Counted from the stretch's first letter, positions 1 to 13,385 are shown. The stretch: DNA of 64,000 nucleotides from Purshia tridentata (GCA_003254885.1 QANT01008395.1:1-64000), one strand, 5' to 3'. Numbers and translations are program-made. The notes: generated by a model not told the origin, from the sequence alone.

Positions 1-1366
1 CCAGATTGTATATTTTAAAGTTGGTTACATCCAACAATAAAAGACTTCAAGGCTCAAACAATTGTAAAGAGACACTGAAATGCATAGTTAAATTGCTATT
101 GTTTTAAGATTGAAAGACAACGAAAAGAAAACGTAATTGGTGTTGTCATTTTATAGCCAAAAGAATGTAATTTTAATTTCGTTGGAAATTTCGTGAGGGT
201 TTATCTTATGCTTATTTAACATATTATCTACTACATTTATAAAAAACATTGAATGAACCAAATTATATTGTAGGTTTCATGTGATATAAAGTGAAAATAG
301 TGCGCGCTGAAGGCAAATTTTGTTAAAAAAATGTAATATAAGGTGAATATAAAGTGAATTACACTAAACCTTATATACTCTATAATCTATATTTTATATT
401 CTTTAAAATATAATATAAGATATTAGAGTTTAAACCCTTTTAAGGCATTTTTAATTACTTGATTTACAAAAATGTATTAGGGTTAAGATTTAAAAAAATT
501 AAACAAAACTCCAAAACTAAAAGACTAAACTCATCCCCAAACGAAATTCTAAACTTTTTTTTTTATATAATTGCCCAAAACCCCAAATCCTAAACCCCAA
601 TCAACCCTAAACCTTTTTTCTTTCATTTATTTTCTTTATTTTTTCTTTCCTTCTTTTTTTACCTTGCCGCNTTTTTTTTTTTTTTTCCTTAGCATCCTTT
701 TGCCACCATTTCTCTTACGCACTATAGCCACTATAGACTATAATAGATAAACAAACAAATAGTCAAATACACATCACATTCCTAATTAATTGATTTGCTT
801 TCCATTTGCTTAGGATTAGGCTGACTAGCCATTAGGCGCCTGCCGCACCTTTTTGTTTTTTCCCCTTTTTTTCTGACATTTTATTTTCCCTTCTTTTTCC
901 TTCTTTCCTTTCTTCCCTTCCCACTTCCCAGACTTCCCTCGTGGCCCGTGTGCCTGCCTCTCTCTCTCTTTTTCCATTTTTCTCTTTTCCTTTCTTTCTT
1001 CTTCCCAGACTCCCCCAGATCCCCCCATTTCCCCGTGCCCTTTCTCTTAAAGCGGAGCTGGAACCATACGCTACATTTCTCATACTTTACCAAAACATGT
1101 TAATAAAAAAAGCAAAGAAGAAAAATGCTTCCTTGAAAAATAAACTAAATTGCAAAATCGTGTGCTGGCAATATTAAATAGATAAAATCACAACAGGTGA
1201 AAATTACATTTTATAACTTTAAGAGCTAAACTAATCCACTAATTCGAAAGGGCAGGTACATGAAACACAAATAATTAGGAAAATATAATCCTCCAAATAT
1301 CATTATAAGTATCTAAATGAGCAAAAATGGCAGGAGAGAGGAGTAGTCTAGAAAATGATGAATGGC
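1..1366. other. AT-rich flank downstream of eIF3L, no gene seen
   Basis: No supportable gene. The stretch is AT-rich. Around 540-615 there is a run of degenerate CCCTAAA/CCCCAAA-like units resembling interstitial telomere-type sequence. From about 600 to 1050 the plus strand is strongly pyrimidine-biased. Open frames here on both strands are low-complexity Lys/Glu/Arg or Pro/Phe/Leu products of that bias and are not called as genes. One ambiguous base sits at 671. Confidence 0.7.
860..1050. repeat. long polypyrimidine/polypurine tract
   Basis: The plus strand is almost wholly C and T over roughly 190 bases (TTCC, CTTT and TCTC mixtures), with short GTGGCCCGTGTG and CAGA interruptions. It has no clean repeat unit. 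Such mirror-like tracts can form triplex DNA; that is inference. Confidence 0.6.
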
Positions 1367-4300
1367 TCAATCCAGCTTTACCCTGTCCATATCATTGATC
1401 ACCCCTTCAAGCTGCAATTAAACAGAAGGCTAAAATGTTAAAAAGGATGTTTAATAAATAATTGCCTAATGTTGCTAAATACAACATACAAATGGCAAAA
1501 CAAGGAATCGTGCATACCTTCACGATCTGACGCAAGAAGTAATCCCCATATCGTTTTGCTGGTTTTGTTTCGGAAACATAAATTAAGTCCTGCAGCACAA
1601 CAAAAATATTACATGCAGAGCCATTTAAGTGCCATCAATGTCCCAATAAACTAATTATATATTATATATATTCCAAAGTTCAAGCATGTTAAGCTTATTT
1701 GTTTAACACTATTTAAGCCCAAAGACAATCCAGTTAGCTAAGACTCAATTGCTAAAACGGACAATTAGTTATCTCATCTTAGTCAAATTTATAATAAGAA
1801 AGCAGTGATCAAACTAGGAAACTGTTGCATAAGACAACCAGCCAGCCAATGACTTGAGCTAACACTGGTTTAGATTTCTTGAGGCTGAAATCAATAATCG
1901 TCTCCACAAAATCCCATGAACCAAGTGTCTGAGGAGTTATAGTTTCTGACATCAAGTCAAATCTAGAGGAATGTCCACAAATATACCCCTGAAACTTTGT
2001 GGACCAATGTCTTACACATGTTTTCCACGAATGATATAGAAGATAATAGAAGAAAAGTAACATACATCATCAATATAGAAATCCACATCAGCATTGGAAA
2101 TAATTTTTCCATCGGTATCAACAGCATGTGTCTTATGCTTGTATGTCAACAAGATAGTCCTGTTGGGCAGAATGGAAAAATAAAATTATTATGATATCAC
2201 AAGTAGAATCAAACAAACATAATTACAAGACAATCCTTATGAAGTACCTTAACTTAGATTCATCCACTTCCATGTAGCTTGCAAGCTTTCCAATAGAGAT
2301 GGATGAATAGACTTTTAAGAAGGTCCGGACACCAGACAATAACTGTTGCTGCTTCACTTCATAAAGGAACAGTTTCAATTGAAGTCTATAAGCATCCTGC
2401 AAGAGTTAAAATAGCTTTTAATAAATTATGCACGAATGCCCACACACTCATTCACAGAGACAGAGAAAGAATATAATGCCCAAAAAGAGAGGATCTAGCA
2501 CACAGGCACTTTTCCTCCAACTTTATTTCTCATGCATATCTAATAGGCGCTTCCTTTTTTATTTTCCGCCTTCAACAACTGTTGCCCAACCTTAAAACTC
2601 CACAACCTGACTAAAGATGACGTTCAATTTTCTCTCTGGTATGACACAAAGAAACTTAACTGTCCACAGCTATTTTCCAATCTCTTCTTGGCTATTTCAT
2701 TAAGTGTTTGCAAATAGCTCAGAAATTTACGATATGCATGTATCAAGTCTATCATCAAATCATGTAAAATGCATTTAACTTTGTCAAACAATATTCCATT
2801 TTCAGTTAACGGTTCAGTGGTCAATGACAGAAGAGGAGAACATTTGTTAAGAGTAGCACATTGGAATCCAAATCTTTACCTAGGTCTATGGACCTACATA
2901 CCTGGTTATAATTAATAAGAGGCTCCTCAAAACTTGGAGCAGATGGGGTAATGAACTTAGGGCAGGCATATGAGAAGAGCTCATCATATATTGCAAATGC
3001 TTCATCATCATATCTTTGCATTCTGATCATCTTTTCACCATACTTCTCACGCAACTGAGAGTTCACAGTTTCCTCAACAAGCTTCACCTGGGGGCATAGA
3101 GAGAGGGAAATCGCCAACAGGGCATACATCTGCTCATTCTTCTTTAGTATCTGCTCATACTGTGGAGATTTCTGATGATATTGCTTGGTTTTATAGATGT
3201 ATAATAAAATCTTATTGAATTCACGAATTGCCTCCACATACCTGTAAGGAAGCTAACAATATTTTTAGGGCTCCATAAACAAGTTTTCACACAAACATAA
3301 GAAAAGTGAATCAAAATGTCCATAAAGACAACAACAACATTAAAGTAATTAAACCATCTTTTTATTTGTGCACAGTTATAAAGCACTCACTCCCTTACTT
3401 GTGGGAGGGGCCATCTGAAAGATCAAGGACACAAACCATGCCCAAGCAAACACCGCAATAGCAGTAGGTTTACATCATAGTTTCTAAGATTATGAAATTA
3501 ATACAACATCGAGTACAAAGACTGGTCAAATCACAATGAACAAACAAAAACAGCAATGTACCTCCGCAACATAAGATTGGCAAACCCATAATGATATATG
3601 GTGGCAATGTGGCTCCCAATAACACTGGTGTAAACACCTTGTTGAGTAATGTCAATTGGTTGCAAGCACTTCAGACCAGTATGATAATCACCCAAAAGAC
3701 AGTGAACTCGCAGCAACCCCACCATGCTGAAATACCCCAACACCTTGAGCACATTACTGCCACCATTGTAATCATACCCATCAGTGGCAGTAAACTGTTC
3801 AAGCCCTTCCTTCTCGTGCTCAAGAATCTGAATGATCATGGACTTCTCCACCAGCGCTTGCAAGAAGTTAAGCACCCCATACACATTCCAAGCCTGCAAC
3901 AAGACAATTTCCCTAAACCCACTTCCTAAATGCTTCTCAACTCAGAAAAATGAAAGACAAATTTTAAAAACTACCCTTTTTCGTTTGCATTAAAAATTTT
4001 AACTTTTTTTGGATTTTTAAAAATCTAATAAGTACTCGAATCCTTCGAACCCTTTTAAGTAGTGAGGCTAAAAGTCTCAAAATGTAAAAAAATTTAGCTA
4101 GTTTTTTTCAAATTTCTCCACCAAAAAGAAAAGGAAGAAGAATGTAATTACTTGATCAAACTGTCTGAGAAGGGCAATCTCCTGCTCAGTCTTGGACTTC
4201 ATCTTAGCTCTGTACTGACAGAAACTCTGGAACTGGTAGACGAACTCGTCCACCATGTCCCAGAGCCACTGGTTAGGCAGCTGCATATTAACAACGCCGT

Positions 4301-4709
4301 GCAAGACCACCTGGAAGAGACTACAGTAATTGTCCCACGAATCGATTCTCTGCTTCAGCGTCGGCGAAAGTCTCGCATACAGGTGGCGGAACCACATCTC
4401 GCGGTAGAGGAGACAGAAGACGTGGTCGTTGTCGACGTAGTGGGCGACGGCGTCGACGGAGGGCCAGGGGGTGTCCTTGAAGAGCCGCTCAGAGAGTGTC
4501 TGGAACGAGGTCTCGTACATCTGGTGGATCTCGTACACATTCTTCTCGCGGATGTGGCGGTACAGGTGGACCACGAAAGATTTCACGGAATCCGGGACGA
4601 AGTTCGGGTCGTACCCCGGGTCCGAGGATGGGGTTCCGGATAGTTGGCGGTGGGTGGCGGACGGCTCATCGTACGTGGCTGATGTGTCGTCGTAGTCGTA
4701 TGTAGTCAT
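1367..4709 (-). CDS. EIF3L: eukaryotic translation initiation factor 3 subunit L
   Basis: Subunit of the eIF3 complex, which scaffolds the 43S pre-initiation complex in the cytosol. Seven coding exons on the minus strand: 4709-4152, 3893-3562, 3241-2902, 2396-2248, 2159-2066, 1589-1518, 1411-1367. All junctions are GT/AG with matching phase, giving 529 residues, about the length of known plant eIF3L. The N-terminus is the acidic, Tyr/Asp/Thr-rich leader typical of the plant protein (YDYDDTSATYDEPSATHRQ). The body is the PAF67/eIF3L family domain, with segments such as AWNVYGVLNFLQALVEKSMI and the C-terminal KRYGDYFLRQIVK. The start is the first Met after in-frame upstream sequence and matches the family. 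The DNA upstream (4710-4870) is the probable 5' leader and promoter. No damage is seen; family assignment is very secure, exon borders are by eye. Confidence 0.95.
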
Positions 4710-5830
4710 GGTTACAGCTTCAGGAATTCGGGGAGATGGGAAAGGGAGACGGTGAGAGAGGGAGCAAAAGATAGACGTTTAGGGTTTTACACTCTCACTG
4801 GAACTCCGACTCCCGAACGAGCAAATTGGATTTGGATTGGCATTGGGTTTGGATTTCGGATCTCTTTCATAGAAGCCATTAATGAAAATCAAGGCCCAAC
4901 TTAAAGGGCCTTCAATTTTATTAGGGGTTTTTTCTTTTGGAGATTTTTACACCTACAACAAACTTGGGAATTTGCTACCCAATTCTTCCCCGATTGTTAT
5001 TGGAAACTACTTCTTTGTTTTTTGGGTTGTATTTTAATGAAAATTATTTATGGGAATTGGAAAATAGAATTATACCTTGATTCATGAAGATAAATTGAAT
5101 ATTCAGCTTCATCTAATTATGAATTTTTATTAGAAGAATTTGGTCATAGGGAGTTTACAGCTTCAATGGTAGAGCATATACCTCCAAAGATTAAAGCTCA
5201 AACTCTTGTGCTCTTCCTCTTCTCAACAAAAGAAATTAGTGGATTCGGTTAGCCAAAGTATTTACCATATACCATGTTCAACATGCTACTTCTGTACCAA
5301 CAGATGCATCATCAGCGCTCCCAAATCCGTTTTATGGATGATGCAAAACAAAAAAATGATGTATTGCCGCCTCACAATGAAACACACATCCTGGTGAGAA
5401 TTTCTAAACTTCTAAACAGGGTATTAAAGAAGCGAAATCAAGCCAGAACCATTGAGTAATTCAGCTGTGTTTGAATCAACAACAGAAGCTCAGCAAGAGA
5501 CATACAACAAAGGCTTGCTTTTCACTTTCCAACACAGAAATTGAGACACTGGTTAGATATTCACAGGCCATCAAGATTACCAAAGAGGGTGTGTAACAAC
5601 AGATTACAAAATAGACATCATCCTATGTTACTAATTAGCATTCACTAATGTTACAAGATCACGTGAACCATTTAAAGCTCACATATTTGATAAGCCAAAA
5701 TTGTATTTAAACTACCCTATCCTCTCCTGAAGTCGTAGAAAAAACTGCCACGAAGCTGTTTAGCTCTGGAAGGCTTCTTTTGAATGTCTAGCCATACGCC
5801 TGTTAGAGTTGGAGTTGCATGAGAAAGTTC
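4710..5830. other. eIF3L upstream region and 3' flank of the next gene
   Basis: Positions 4710-4870 are the likely promoter and leader of the minus-strand eIF3L gene, with an AAACCCTAAA-type motif on that strand (around 4778-4790). Positions 4900-5450 show no gene. About 5470-5830 is the probable 3' UTR of the minus-strand membrane-protein gene ending at 5831. Short frames at 5206-5459 have no recognisable content. Confidence 0.5.
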
Positions 5831-8723
5831 CTAATAACTGTCAGGTTCATCTTCTTCATCAGAAGATAGGAGCGATGACCCCATCCATGCTTTAAACCCT
5901 TCATTAACCCGCCTTTCCACCTCTGGTGTGACTTCCACAGGATTCTCCAACATTTCAAGCCCAAGGTTTCGACCACCAAATTCTCCCTCATCAAGAATTA
6001 CAGCTGCTTTCCTTCTCAGAAGGAAGGCAGTTCCTCCATATAGTATAACCAGCCCCCAAGTCCCAACCTCATAGCACCAGAACAGAGGCACAGAGCAGGA
6101 GCTTCCTAACGTGAGGAGGCTTGAACCAAGAAACAACGCAAGAAGACCAAAAATGATAGCAAATACGGCATTCAGAATTGATAGACATCGCACCCCACCT
6201 GCAGATTACAATATGAGGATTCAAACATAATTTATTAGAGGCTCTCATGCAACACCTAGCCTTTTTGGCGAAAGATGACAGGATATAAGCAAAATGGCAG
6301 ACAATTTCAAGTTTTTGTTTTTATTTCTTTTACTTTGCTGAAAAATAAGATTTTGAAAATTGACCAGCAACTCTTGGGAAATGCAAAAGTAAAGAACCAT
6401 ATGCAATAGAATTGTGATTATTTTCATCCATTTGGAAATAATAATTCAAACTTAAATAGTGAAGGACACGTTAGTATGCTCTGAGTTTAGGCAATTGTGT
6501 TGCAGAGCCAACATTATTAAAAGGTTAAAAGCCACACAAAAAAACAGTGCATTTTGTATTATTAAAAGGAAAATAATGTGACAATATCAGGGCCACAAGG
6601 AAAACAGCAACTGAGCAACCCAAAACAGAAACTAGCTTATTGGGAACTAAACAAAGAATGAACAAATTCTGGCACAGTGAACTGTTAATACGGACAGCTT
6701 CATTGTTTATGAGTAATTAGTAGCCATAACTAATAAGCACCAGAGGTAAAATCTCAAAACAAACAAGCAAGATTCCAGAGAAAACAGCAATGAGGTGACC
6801 TATGACAAGCCAGTCACATGCAACAAACAATAGGAAGCAGTGACCAGCTTATAGTGGATGCAGTAGTTATACCAGCTAAAACAAGAAGGATTCAAGCAAA
6901 CTACCAGCATGAAAGAAAAAACAAGTTATACCAGCTAAATATCATTTAGAAAAAACGAATATCATGTGAAAGAGAGAGAGAGAGAGAGGGAGGGAGGGAG
7001 CATACCTCTTTTTGAAGCACAGTAGTTATTTTCAACTACCTTTAAGCATCCATGTCTTGTTGGAGCAGAATAAGCAACAGTGATTCCTGCAACCAGATTG
7101 AAACTATGAGAACTTGAAAACCATTTAGCATATTCAAATCAAATCATTGCCATGCAAATGCTTAGATAAAATCCATGTTGAATTATGTGACAATATCAAA
7201 TGAAACAATGTCCCTAAAGCAACATAATTGTATACCATGCACAACTAATTCATACTACTTTCTAGGTTTCATAAATAGAATCCATCCCTAGACATGAAAC
7301 TGGTCACAAGAAGTGAATCAACCATTGCAAAACCATATAAAGCTTCATTTTGTTAGTGGGTTCTCAATATTAACCTCTAACTGTGTGGGATTTGGGCTTG
7401 GTTGCATTTTCCTTGATTTGATTTAAGAGAACTTCTACTCATGTTACAGAAACCAAAAACTACCCATGCATTCTAAGATTTAACAGATCATACATCCTTG
7501 GTACAAATCAGTCCATTTGTTAGTAAATACACAGAATTTGCACGAATCTTCTAATTCATATAGAAACTTGAGAGTGAAAATCGATAACCCTGTGAATCAC
7601 ACTTTGGGCTCAAGTTGCCAGTCGCATCTCTAATCTTGAATAGCCTATGGATTAAACTTTCATGTTTTAAGATAATATTTAAAGCTTATATTTGTTAGGA
7701 GACGATTTAACCCCTTTCTAGTTTCTAGAGGGTGACAATATCCCAAAATCATTGAGTTATTTTTCCATTAAAGAGATTTATTGTGTGCCCTTAGTCTTCT
7801 CTAACCCACCTAAGTCAGGCAACCCTCTGCTGAAGATCATTGAGCTTTTCCTGGAAGTATGGCATGGGTTAATACATTGCACGTAGTACCCAATGTACTA
7901 CTCATACACCAGCGAGAGCATGGTATGTCCCCGAACCATAACCACCTTGATTCTTGCATCCTCCACAAAGCTATCAACTCGAATATTATAAGCAAAAAAC
8001 TATTCCATTTTTCCAAGATTATAATTTACAATTCAGAAATATTTGGACCATAGTAATTAAGATAGCAAATCCCTGGTGAGAAATGCCCTTAAATTAACAA
8101 GATTTCCGAATTAACCAATACGTTACCCAGAAATTCCCCAAGTCTTTCCTCTTGTCATCACAAACATGTTTGCCTATATCTTTGGATCTTGATGCACTCT
8201 TGGCTTAATCTACCAAGTTTCCAGTTCCCTACAACCCAAATGAATGCAAATCACAAAAATCAAAAATTCAATTCGCCCTCTCTTAGATTCATTACCATCC
8301 AAATAACAAACAGAGATTAAAAGTAGAGAACAAAGTTTCCTTACCTGCTACAAGATACAAAGCCGAGGCCAAGAAAATGATCGTTGAAGGAATGAACACA
8401 ACCATCCAATAGTAATCCACAGTCTCCTGGTCCGTAAGATAAAACGCCGATCCCGGAAACGAATCGGAATCGCCTCCTTTCACATTCATTGGCAGCAAAT
8501 TAAGCCTCCGGTCGCTACAGAACGGCCTCTTCGCTGCGTCGCCGGGAAACACAATGTTCAAGGTGATAATCGCGCACACAACAACCAAGAGACCGACGAA
8601 AGCCATGGAAGCCATAACCAGAGGCCTCTGAAGCTTCCCCCACGCTCTGTCCTCTTCCCGGAGGCTCTGGTACTCGTGCTTGGGCATGAACGCCTGGCGA
8701 AGTGCGTCGCCGATTATCGCCAT
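5831..8723 (-). CDS. four-helix plant membrane protein of unknown function
   Basis: Three exons on the minus strand (8723-8345, 7086-7006, 6198-5831) join in phase to give 275 residues. I do not recognise a named family; it looks like a conserved plant transmembrane protein. After a charged cytosolic-looking N-terminus (MAIIGDALRQAFMPKHEYQS) come a hydrophobic segment at about residues 35-58, a hydrophilic loop with two Cys, and a second segment at about 103-126. Exon 2 encodes a short Cys-containing loop. Exon 3 holds two more helices and a soluble acidic tail ending SSDEEDEPDSY. The Met at 8723 was chosen over an in-frame upstream candidate near 8852 because the following residues look like a typical conserved start. 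A GA microsatellite lies in intron 2 right after its donor. The 1.26-kb intron 1 holds nothing else recognisable. Confidence 0.8.
6970..7000. repeat. (GA)n/(GGGA)n microsatellite
   Basis: A (GA) run passes into GGGA repeats within intron 2 of the membrane-protein gene, directly beside its splice donor when read on the minus strand (a CT-rich run follows GTATG). Confidence 0.9.
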
Positions 8724-9608
8724 TTGAAGAAAGAAGGTGTGGCTCAGTGCTTGGTCGGATTCCGAATGAAATGAACTGCCTTGTTTGGAATTCGAATTGG
8801 TTGTTTCAGCTGGGGTATTTGATCGCAATCCTAGTTCTTGATCGGACAACAAACCCTAGCTTCAATTGGCGCCAAATCTTGGGGCTCCAGATCTCAAGTT
8901 GAAGCCTACAGATTTAGGTTGAAATTCAAGAAGAAAAATGTAAACCCTAACTAATTTCTAAAGTATTATGTATGAGAGAGAGTCGGTGTTGTTGCTTTCG
9001 GATATGATCAGCGCCACTTTTTACGCATGTTCTGGGATTTGGCGGGTTTTGCCGTGGGAGGCGCGTACACTCCCCAACGGCTTCATTTCTAAAATATTGA
9101 TAAATTGTAAGTCTCGCCGTTAAATAAATAGGCACCGTCCAATGCTAACGGTGAGTTCGCTTCTAACCATTTTTTTTTCTTTATAAAACAACAAACCAAT
9201 TAAAAACAAAACTCGTTTATTTGTGAGGATAAGATAACATGAAATGATCGTATATAATAATTTCCCTTCTTGTCGCTTGACTAGATTGTGTTTATGCCTT
9301 AACTAAATGGTGCATTTGTACCAAAGTTATGAATTTTTTTAATATATGATTTGTTGCTTGTCGCTCTACTATAGAATTCTTTGGCAGTGCTTAATAACAC
9401 ATCCCCCACTTAACTTAACTCTTAACATATAAGTATACAACTAATCAATTTATATCCTGATTAGTTACAAGCTTACATTACAAGACTTTCTTTAAAGTTA
9501 CAAATGTTAAATATTAAAAGTATAAATGTTGAATCTTTTTTTATTGTGGATTGTATGAGCCTAATTAATTATAAAGAATAATAGTTCCTTGGCCTATATT
9601 TGATGCGA
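8724..9608. promoter_or_regulatory. upstream region of the membrane-protein gene
   Basis: This is the left part of the divergent intergenic region between the minus-strand gene starting at 8723 and the plus-strand aminotransferase gene at 10602. AAACCCTA-type motifs occur around 8851-8857 and 8941-8947, and the first 200 bases are probably leader. The rest to 9608 is AT-rich with no gene. Confidence 0.5.
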
Positions 9609-10050
9609 TTAAAAGGATTTTGGACTAGACACTTAAGCTAGACAAAAGTACCAAATAGCCTAGGACTCCAGTTAAAGGGTAGGTCATAATGGGTTACACA
9701 CCTGTCAGGTTGTCATGGCCTATTTTTTTTTATTCGGCATTTCAAATTAGGCTTAAACGTATAAATAATGAATACTAAATGTACGAAGATTGAGCGAGGT
9801 TAACAGAAACAACGGTAGGCAGGGGATGTTTAAAAGGATTTTGGACTAGACACTTAAGCTAGACCAAAGTACCAAATAGCCTAGGACTCCAGTTGAAGGG
9901 TGGGTCATAATGGGTTACACACCTGTCAGGTTGTCATGGCCTATCTTTTTTTATTCGGCATTCCAAATTAGGCTTAAACGTATAAATAATGAATACTAAA
10001 TGTACGAAGATTGGGCGAGGTTAACAGAAACAACGGTAGGCAGGGGATGT
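9609..10050. repeat. two 221-bp direct tandem copies
   Basis: Copy 1 is 9609-9829 and copy 2 is 9830-10050. They begin TTAAAAGGATTTTGGACTAG and end GGTAGGCAGGGGATG(T). By eye they differ at only a handful of positions, so the duplication is recent. No open frame of note is inside. The pair lies about 550 bp upstream of the aminotransferase start codon. Confidence 0.92.
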
Positions 10051-10601
10051 GAGTTACGGAATGGAGTTGGATCGACTTAACTTGTTAGGTTTTAGAATTG
10101 TAAGGATATAATTGGAAAAATAAAATTTGGTTTAAATTTAGCATCAAAGATAGGTCTCTATATGAATTAAAGTTACATATTGATTGAGATTAATCTAATT
10201 GTTCAAGAATAAATGTTTCCCTTACACACAATGGCGGACATACTAAGAAACAAAAGGGAACGAGCGAGGTGATTAAAAGTTAAAATTTGTTGGAACTTAT
10301 GCACATTTTGATCCATGATTAGCAAGACTTGCGTATGGTCTTATCGTCCTACGTGATTAAAAGTCAAAATTCATCTTTAAACCTGAGTGTACCCTACGCG
10401 CCGCCAGATAACGTGGTGATGACTGACAGACCGAGGAACGAAGAATAAGAAATGTTATATGTGGGACCCACCTTGTACATATGAAACAAACAGCTGATGT
10501 GGAATCTTAAGCGAGGTGCCCAACAAAAACAAGTCAATCAATCTCTAAAGCTCAGTGCTTGATGCCATCGTCTCTCTGAGCTCGTTCTGATTATCGCTTT
10601 C
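10051..10601 (+). promoter_or_regulatory. upstream region and leader of the aminotransferase gene
   Basis: AT-rich DNA between the tandem repeat and the start codon at 10602. It holds an ACGTG core (about 10351 and 10412) and a probable short leader near 10540-10601 that is rich in CTCT. No TATA box is obvious. The assignment is by position. Confidence 0.4.
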
Positions 10602-12650
10602 ATGGCTTCCCTCCCATTTCTCTCAAAACCCATCTCGCAAAACCCACACTTTCCCACACAACTAGCCGATCATTCACACAGTCTGAACGTTATTCCACGA
10701 AGTCGTTCGTTTTCGAGTCCTGGGTTACGTTGTTTTCGTCATGGGTCGTTCAGAGAGATGAGGATCACCAGCAGTTCGAACCAAACCGGAGCTGTAGCTG
10801 GTAATTTTTTAACTTAATGTTCAGTGTTATTCTTCTTTGATTGGAAGAATTCAAATTTTCTTTGTAATTTTCTGTTTTGATTTAGCTAGCAAGACTAACA
10901 AAGATTATTGTGCCAGATTGTAGCATTCAAGTCTCTGATGTTCCACTGCTGACTTGCTCAGAGGTCCTTTTTTCTTTGCAATGTTCTTATATGATATGCT
11001 ATAATTGTTCTTTGCATTGCTTTAATAGAACTTGATAAAAGTTCAAATCCAATTATAGACTGTTAGTTATTGAGTAGTAGTTTTATTTAATTTCTTTATT
11101 TCTCTCTAGAAAGGCAATCGAAAGGCTACGAACAAACCATGAAACCCGAAAGGGAAAACAACAATTCCTGGCCATGTACTCTAGCATTTTTGGTGGAATA
11201 ACAACAGACCCAGCTGCCATGGTGATCCCCATTGATGACCACATGGTCCACAGAGGCCATGGTGTTTTTGACACTGCTGCTATAATGGATGGGTTAGTGA
11301 TTTTTTTTCTCGTGATAACTGCATAAGTTTGTTAAACATCAAACATGTATTTCGAACATTTATGATCTTAAGGGTTTTACAAACAGATTTGCAGTGCTTT
11401 GATTCTTTATAATTTGAATTGTTGAGTAATTTCAAGTTTCTCTATACATTGTCTACATCTTAGATATCTGTACGAGTTGGACCAGCACCTTGACCGTATT
11501 ATAAGGTCAGCATCCATGGCTAAGATTGACCTACCATTTGATCGGGAAAGCATAAGAACAATACTCATACAAACTGTGAGTGCTTCTAAGTGCAAAACAG
11601 GATCACTAAGGTACTGGCTATCAGTAGGACCTGGTGATTTTCAGTTATCTCCATCTGGCTGCCATCAACCAGCTTTTTACGCTATTGTAATCAAAGACCA
11701 CTCGCCATTTAGTTCAAAGGGCATTAAAGTGGTAACTTCTTCGATCCCAATAAAACCCCCTCAATTTGCGACTATGAAGAGTGTGAATTATCTTCCCAAT
11801 GTGCTTTCAAAGATGGAGGCTGAAGAAAAAGGTGCGTTTGCAGCCATTTGGCTGGATGGTGATGGATTCATTGCTGAAGGCCCTAACATGAATGTGGCTT
11901 TTGTAACAAAAGAGAGGGAACTTTTGATGCCTCAGTTTGACAAAATCCTAAGTGGGTGCACTGCTAGTAGAGTTTTGGCTCTTGCTGAAGGGTTGGTGAT
12001 GGAGGGTAAGCTTCAGGGAATAAGAGTAAAAAATGTGACTGTTGAGGAAGGGAAGAAGGCAGATGAGATGATGCTTATTGGCAGTGGAATTCTTGTTCGC
12101 CCTGTAGTGCAGTGGGATGAGCAGGTCATTGGTGATGGTAAGAACTTATCTACACTATGCTATGCACTCAGAGAAATTATAGCAGACCATTAAAACATGC
12201 TAGCGTAAATGCACTTGAGGTTTCATACAAATTTTTGCATATAGTTTCTTGAACCATGTTGCTGTGCCTTTTCACAGTGTCTCTTTAATGTGTTTCTAGA
12301 AAAACTAGTAATGTTCTCCATGTTACTATTTTATCTGTTGTCCCCTTAAAAAAGTGTATTGGTAATGGAGTTGTATTGTTCCCTGGCCCTTGTAAGTCGT
12401 TCTCCTCCAAAGTTTATCAAAGCGTATTCTTGAAAACATGTTTGGGCTTAGACCTTTAAGTTTGTTACTTCTCAGTGCATTGAGTCAAAATAATAATGTC
12501 TGCTTATGAGACTTTCGGAGTCGATGACTAAGAATATATACTTGCTTCTTTGCAGGCAAAGAAGGCCCCTTAACTCAGATTCTCTTGAATCTTATTATCG
12601 AGGACATAAAATTCGGACCCCCTACTGTCCGAGCGCCTGTTCCTTACTAA
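10602..12650 (+). CDS. DAAT: plastid class-IV aminotransferase (D-amino-acid transaminase / aminodeoxychorismate lyase-like)
   Basis: PLP-dependent fold-type IV enzyme, related to Arabidopsis At5g57850. That protein is described both as D-amino-acid transaminase and as aminodeoxychorismate lyase, which releases pyruvate to make p-aminobenzoate for folate. Exons 10602-10800, 10917-10963, 11114-11292, 11464-12137 and 12556-12650 join in phase to 397 residues. Residues 1 to about 60 are Ser/Arg-rich and acid-poor, as in a chloroplast transit peptide. The catalytic domain includes MVIPIDDHMVHRGHGVFDTA and the putative PLP lysine, about residue 247, in MKSVNYLPNVL. It also includes EGPNMNVAFV and the C-terminal VPY. 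Exon 2 is only 47 nt and its acceptor was chosen because it alone keeps the frame. Which of the two activities predominates cannot be told from the sequence. Confidence 0.92.
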
Positions 12651-13385
12651 GCTGACAATTTCAAGTACCGGAAATCCATCACTACTCAAATGTGACATTC
12701 CAGTCCTGTGCGCTTTGGAGCTCTGCCCTGCTGTATTTCAAGACTAATAAGTCACTCGAATTCTCAACCCATTGGCCATCATCTCCATTGCAAACGAAGG
12801 CGATTTTACTATGCTGTGTAGCTTAGCTTCATTTTTCCAGTTTTTCAGTGTTGTTGTAAAGGCCAGTCACAGTAAGCTTCAGTACTTTTCAGAAGCCCAA
12901 ACTTCTCTTATGTATTAATTACTATATATGGGATATCAAATATATTTTTCAGTGGTCAAAGATTACTGCAGAAGTCTGGTGCACTTTTCCACCTTACTCC
13001 AAAATGAACACTGAAAAATTCCTCCTAATTAGCAGCTTCTGCTTGAACTGATGAACATATGCAATTTAAAATAACAAAGTTAATACATGATTTTGTTGAC
13101 CAGAAAACACTGAAAAGTCAAGAAAACGGTTCCTCATGTCCCATTTTATCAAAAGAAGGTGACCACAGAAAAATGTTCTACAGTCCTATGTCAACCATGC
13201 ATATCCAAGAACTATAAGTCTATAGGTAATGCTACAAGAAGTGACATAAAATATATAGAGTTACACCATAATTTAAGTTCTTACATAAGATAAGGACTTA
13301 TAATTTATGTTCTGACATAAGATAAAGAGTTACAATTTAAATTATGACTCAGAAGAGGGAGTTGTACTGTATGATGAAGTAGCAA
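12651..13385. other. convergent intergenic region
   Basis: Lies between the 3' ends of the plus-strand aminotransferase and the minus-strand F-box gene, so it holds both 3' UTRs. Short near-repeats of ACATAAGATAA with ATTTAAGT/ATTTATGT motifs occur at about 13260-13340. No gene is seen. Confidence 0.5.

Noticed and set aside
825-1177. Overlapping open frames on both strands, Lys/Glu/Arg-rich or Phe/Pro-rich
   Set aside because: They are translations of a polypyrimidine/polypurine tract, low complexity, with no family resemblance.
4152-4705. Plus-strand frames opposite eIF3L exon 1
   Set aside because: Shadows of the highly conserved minus-strand coding exon.
5160-5230. tRNA or SINE-like boxes (TGGTAGAGCA with a following AAGCTCAAACTC)
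   Set aside because: No cloverleaf can be drawn and the B-box match is poor; no copies or tail seen.
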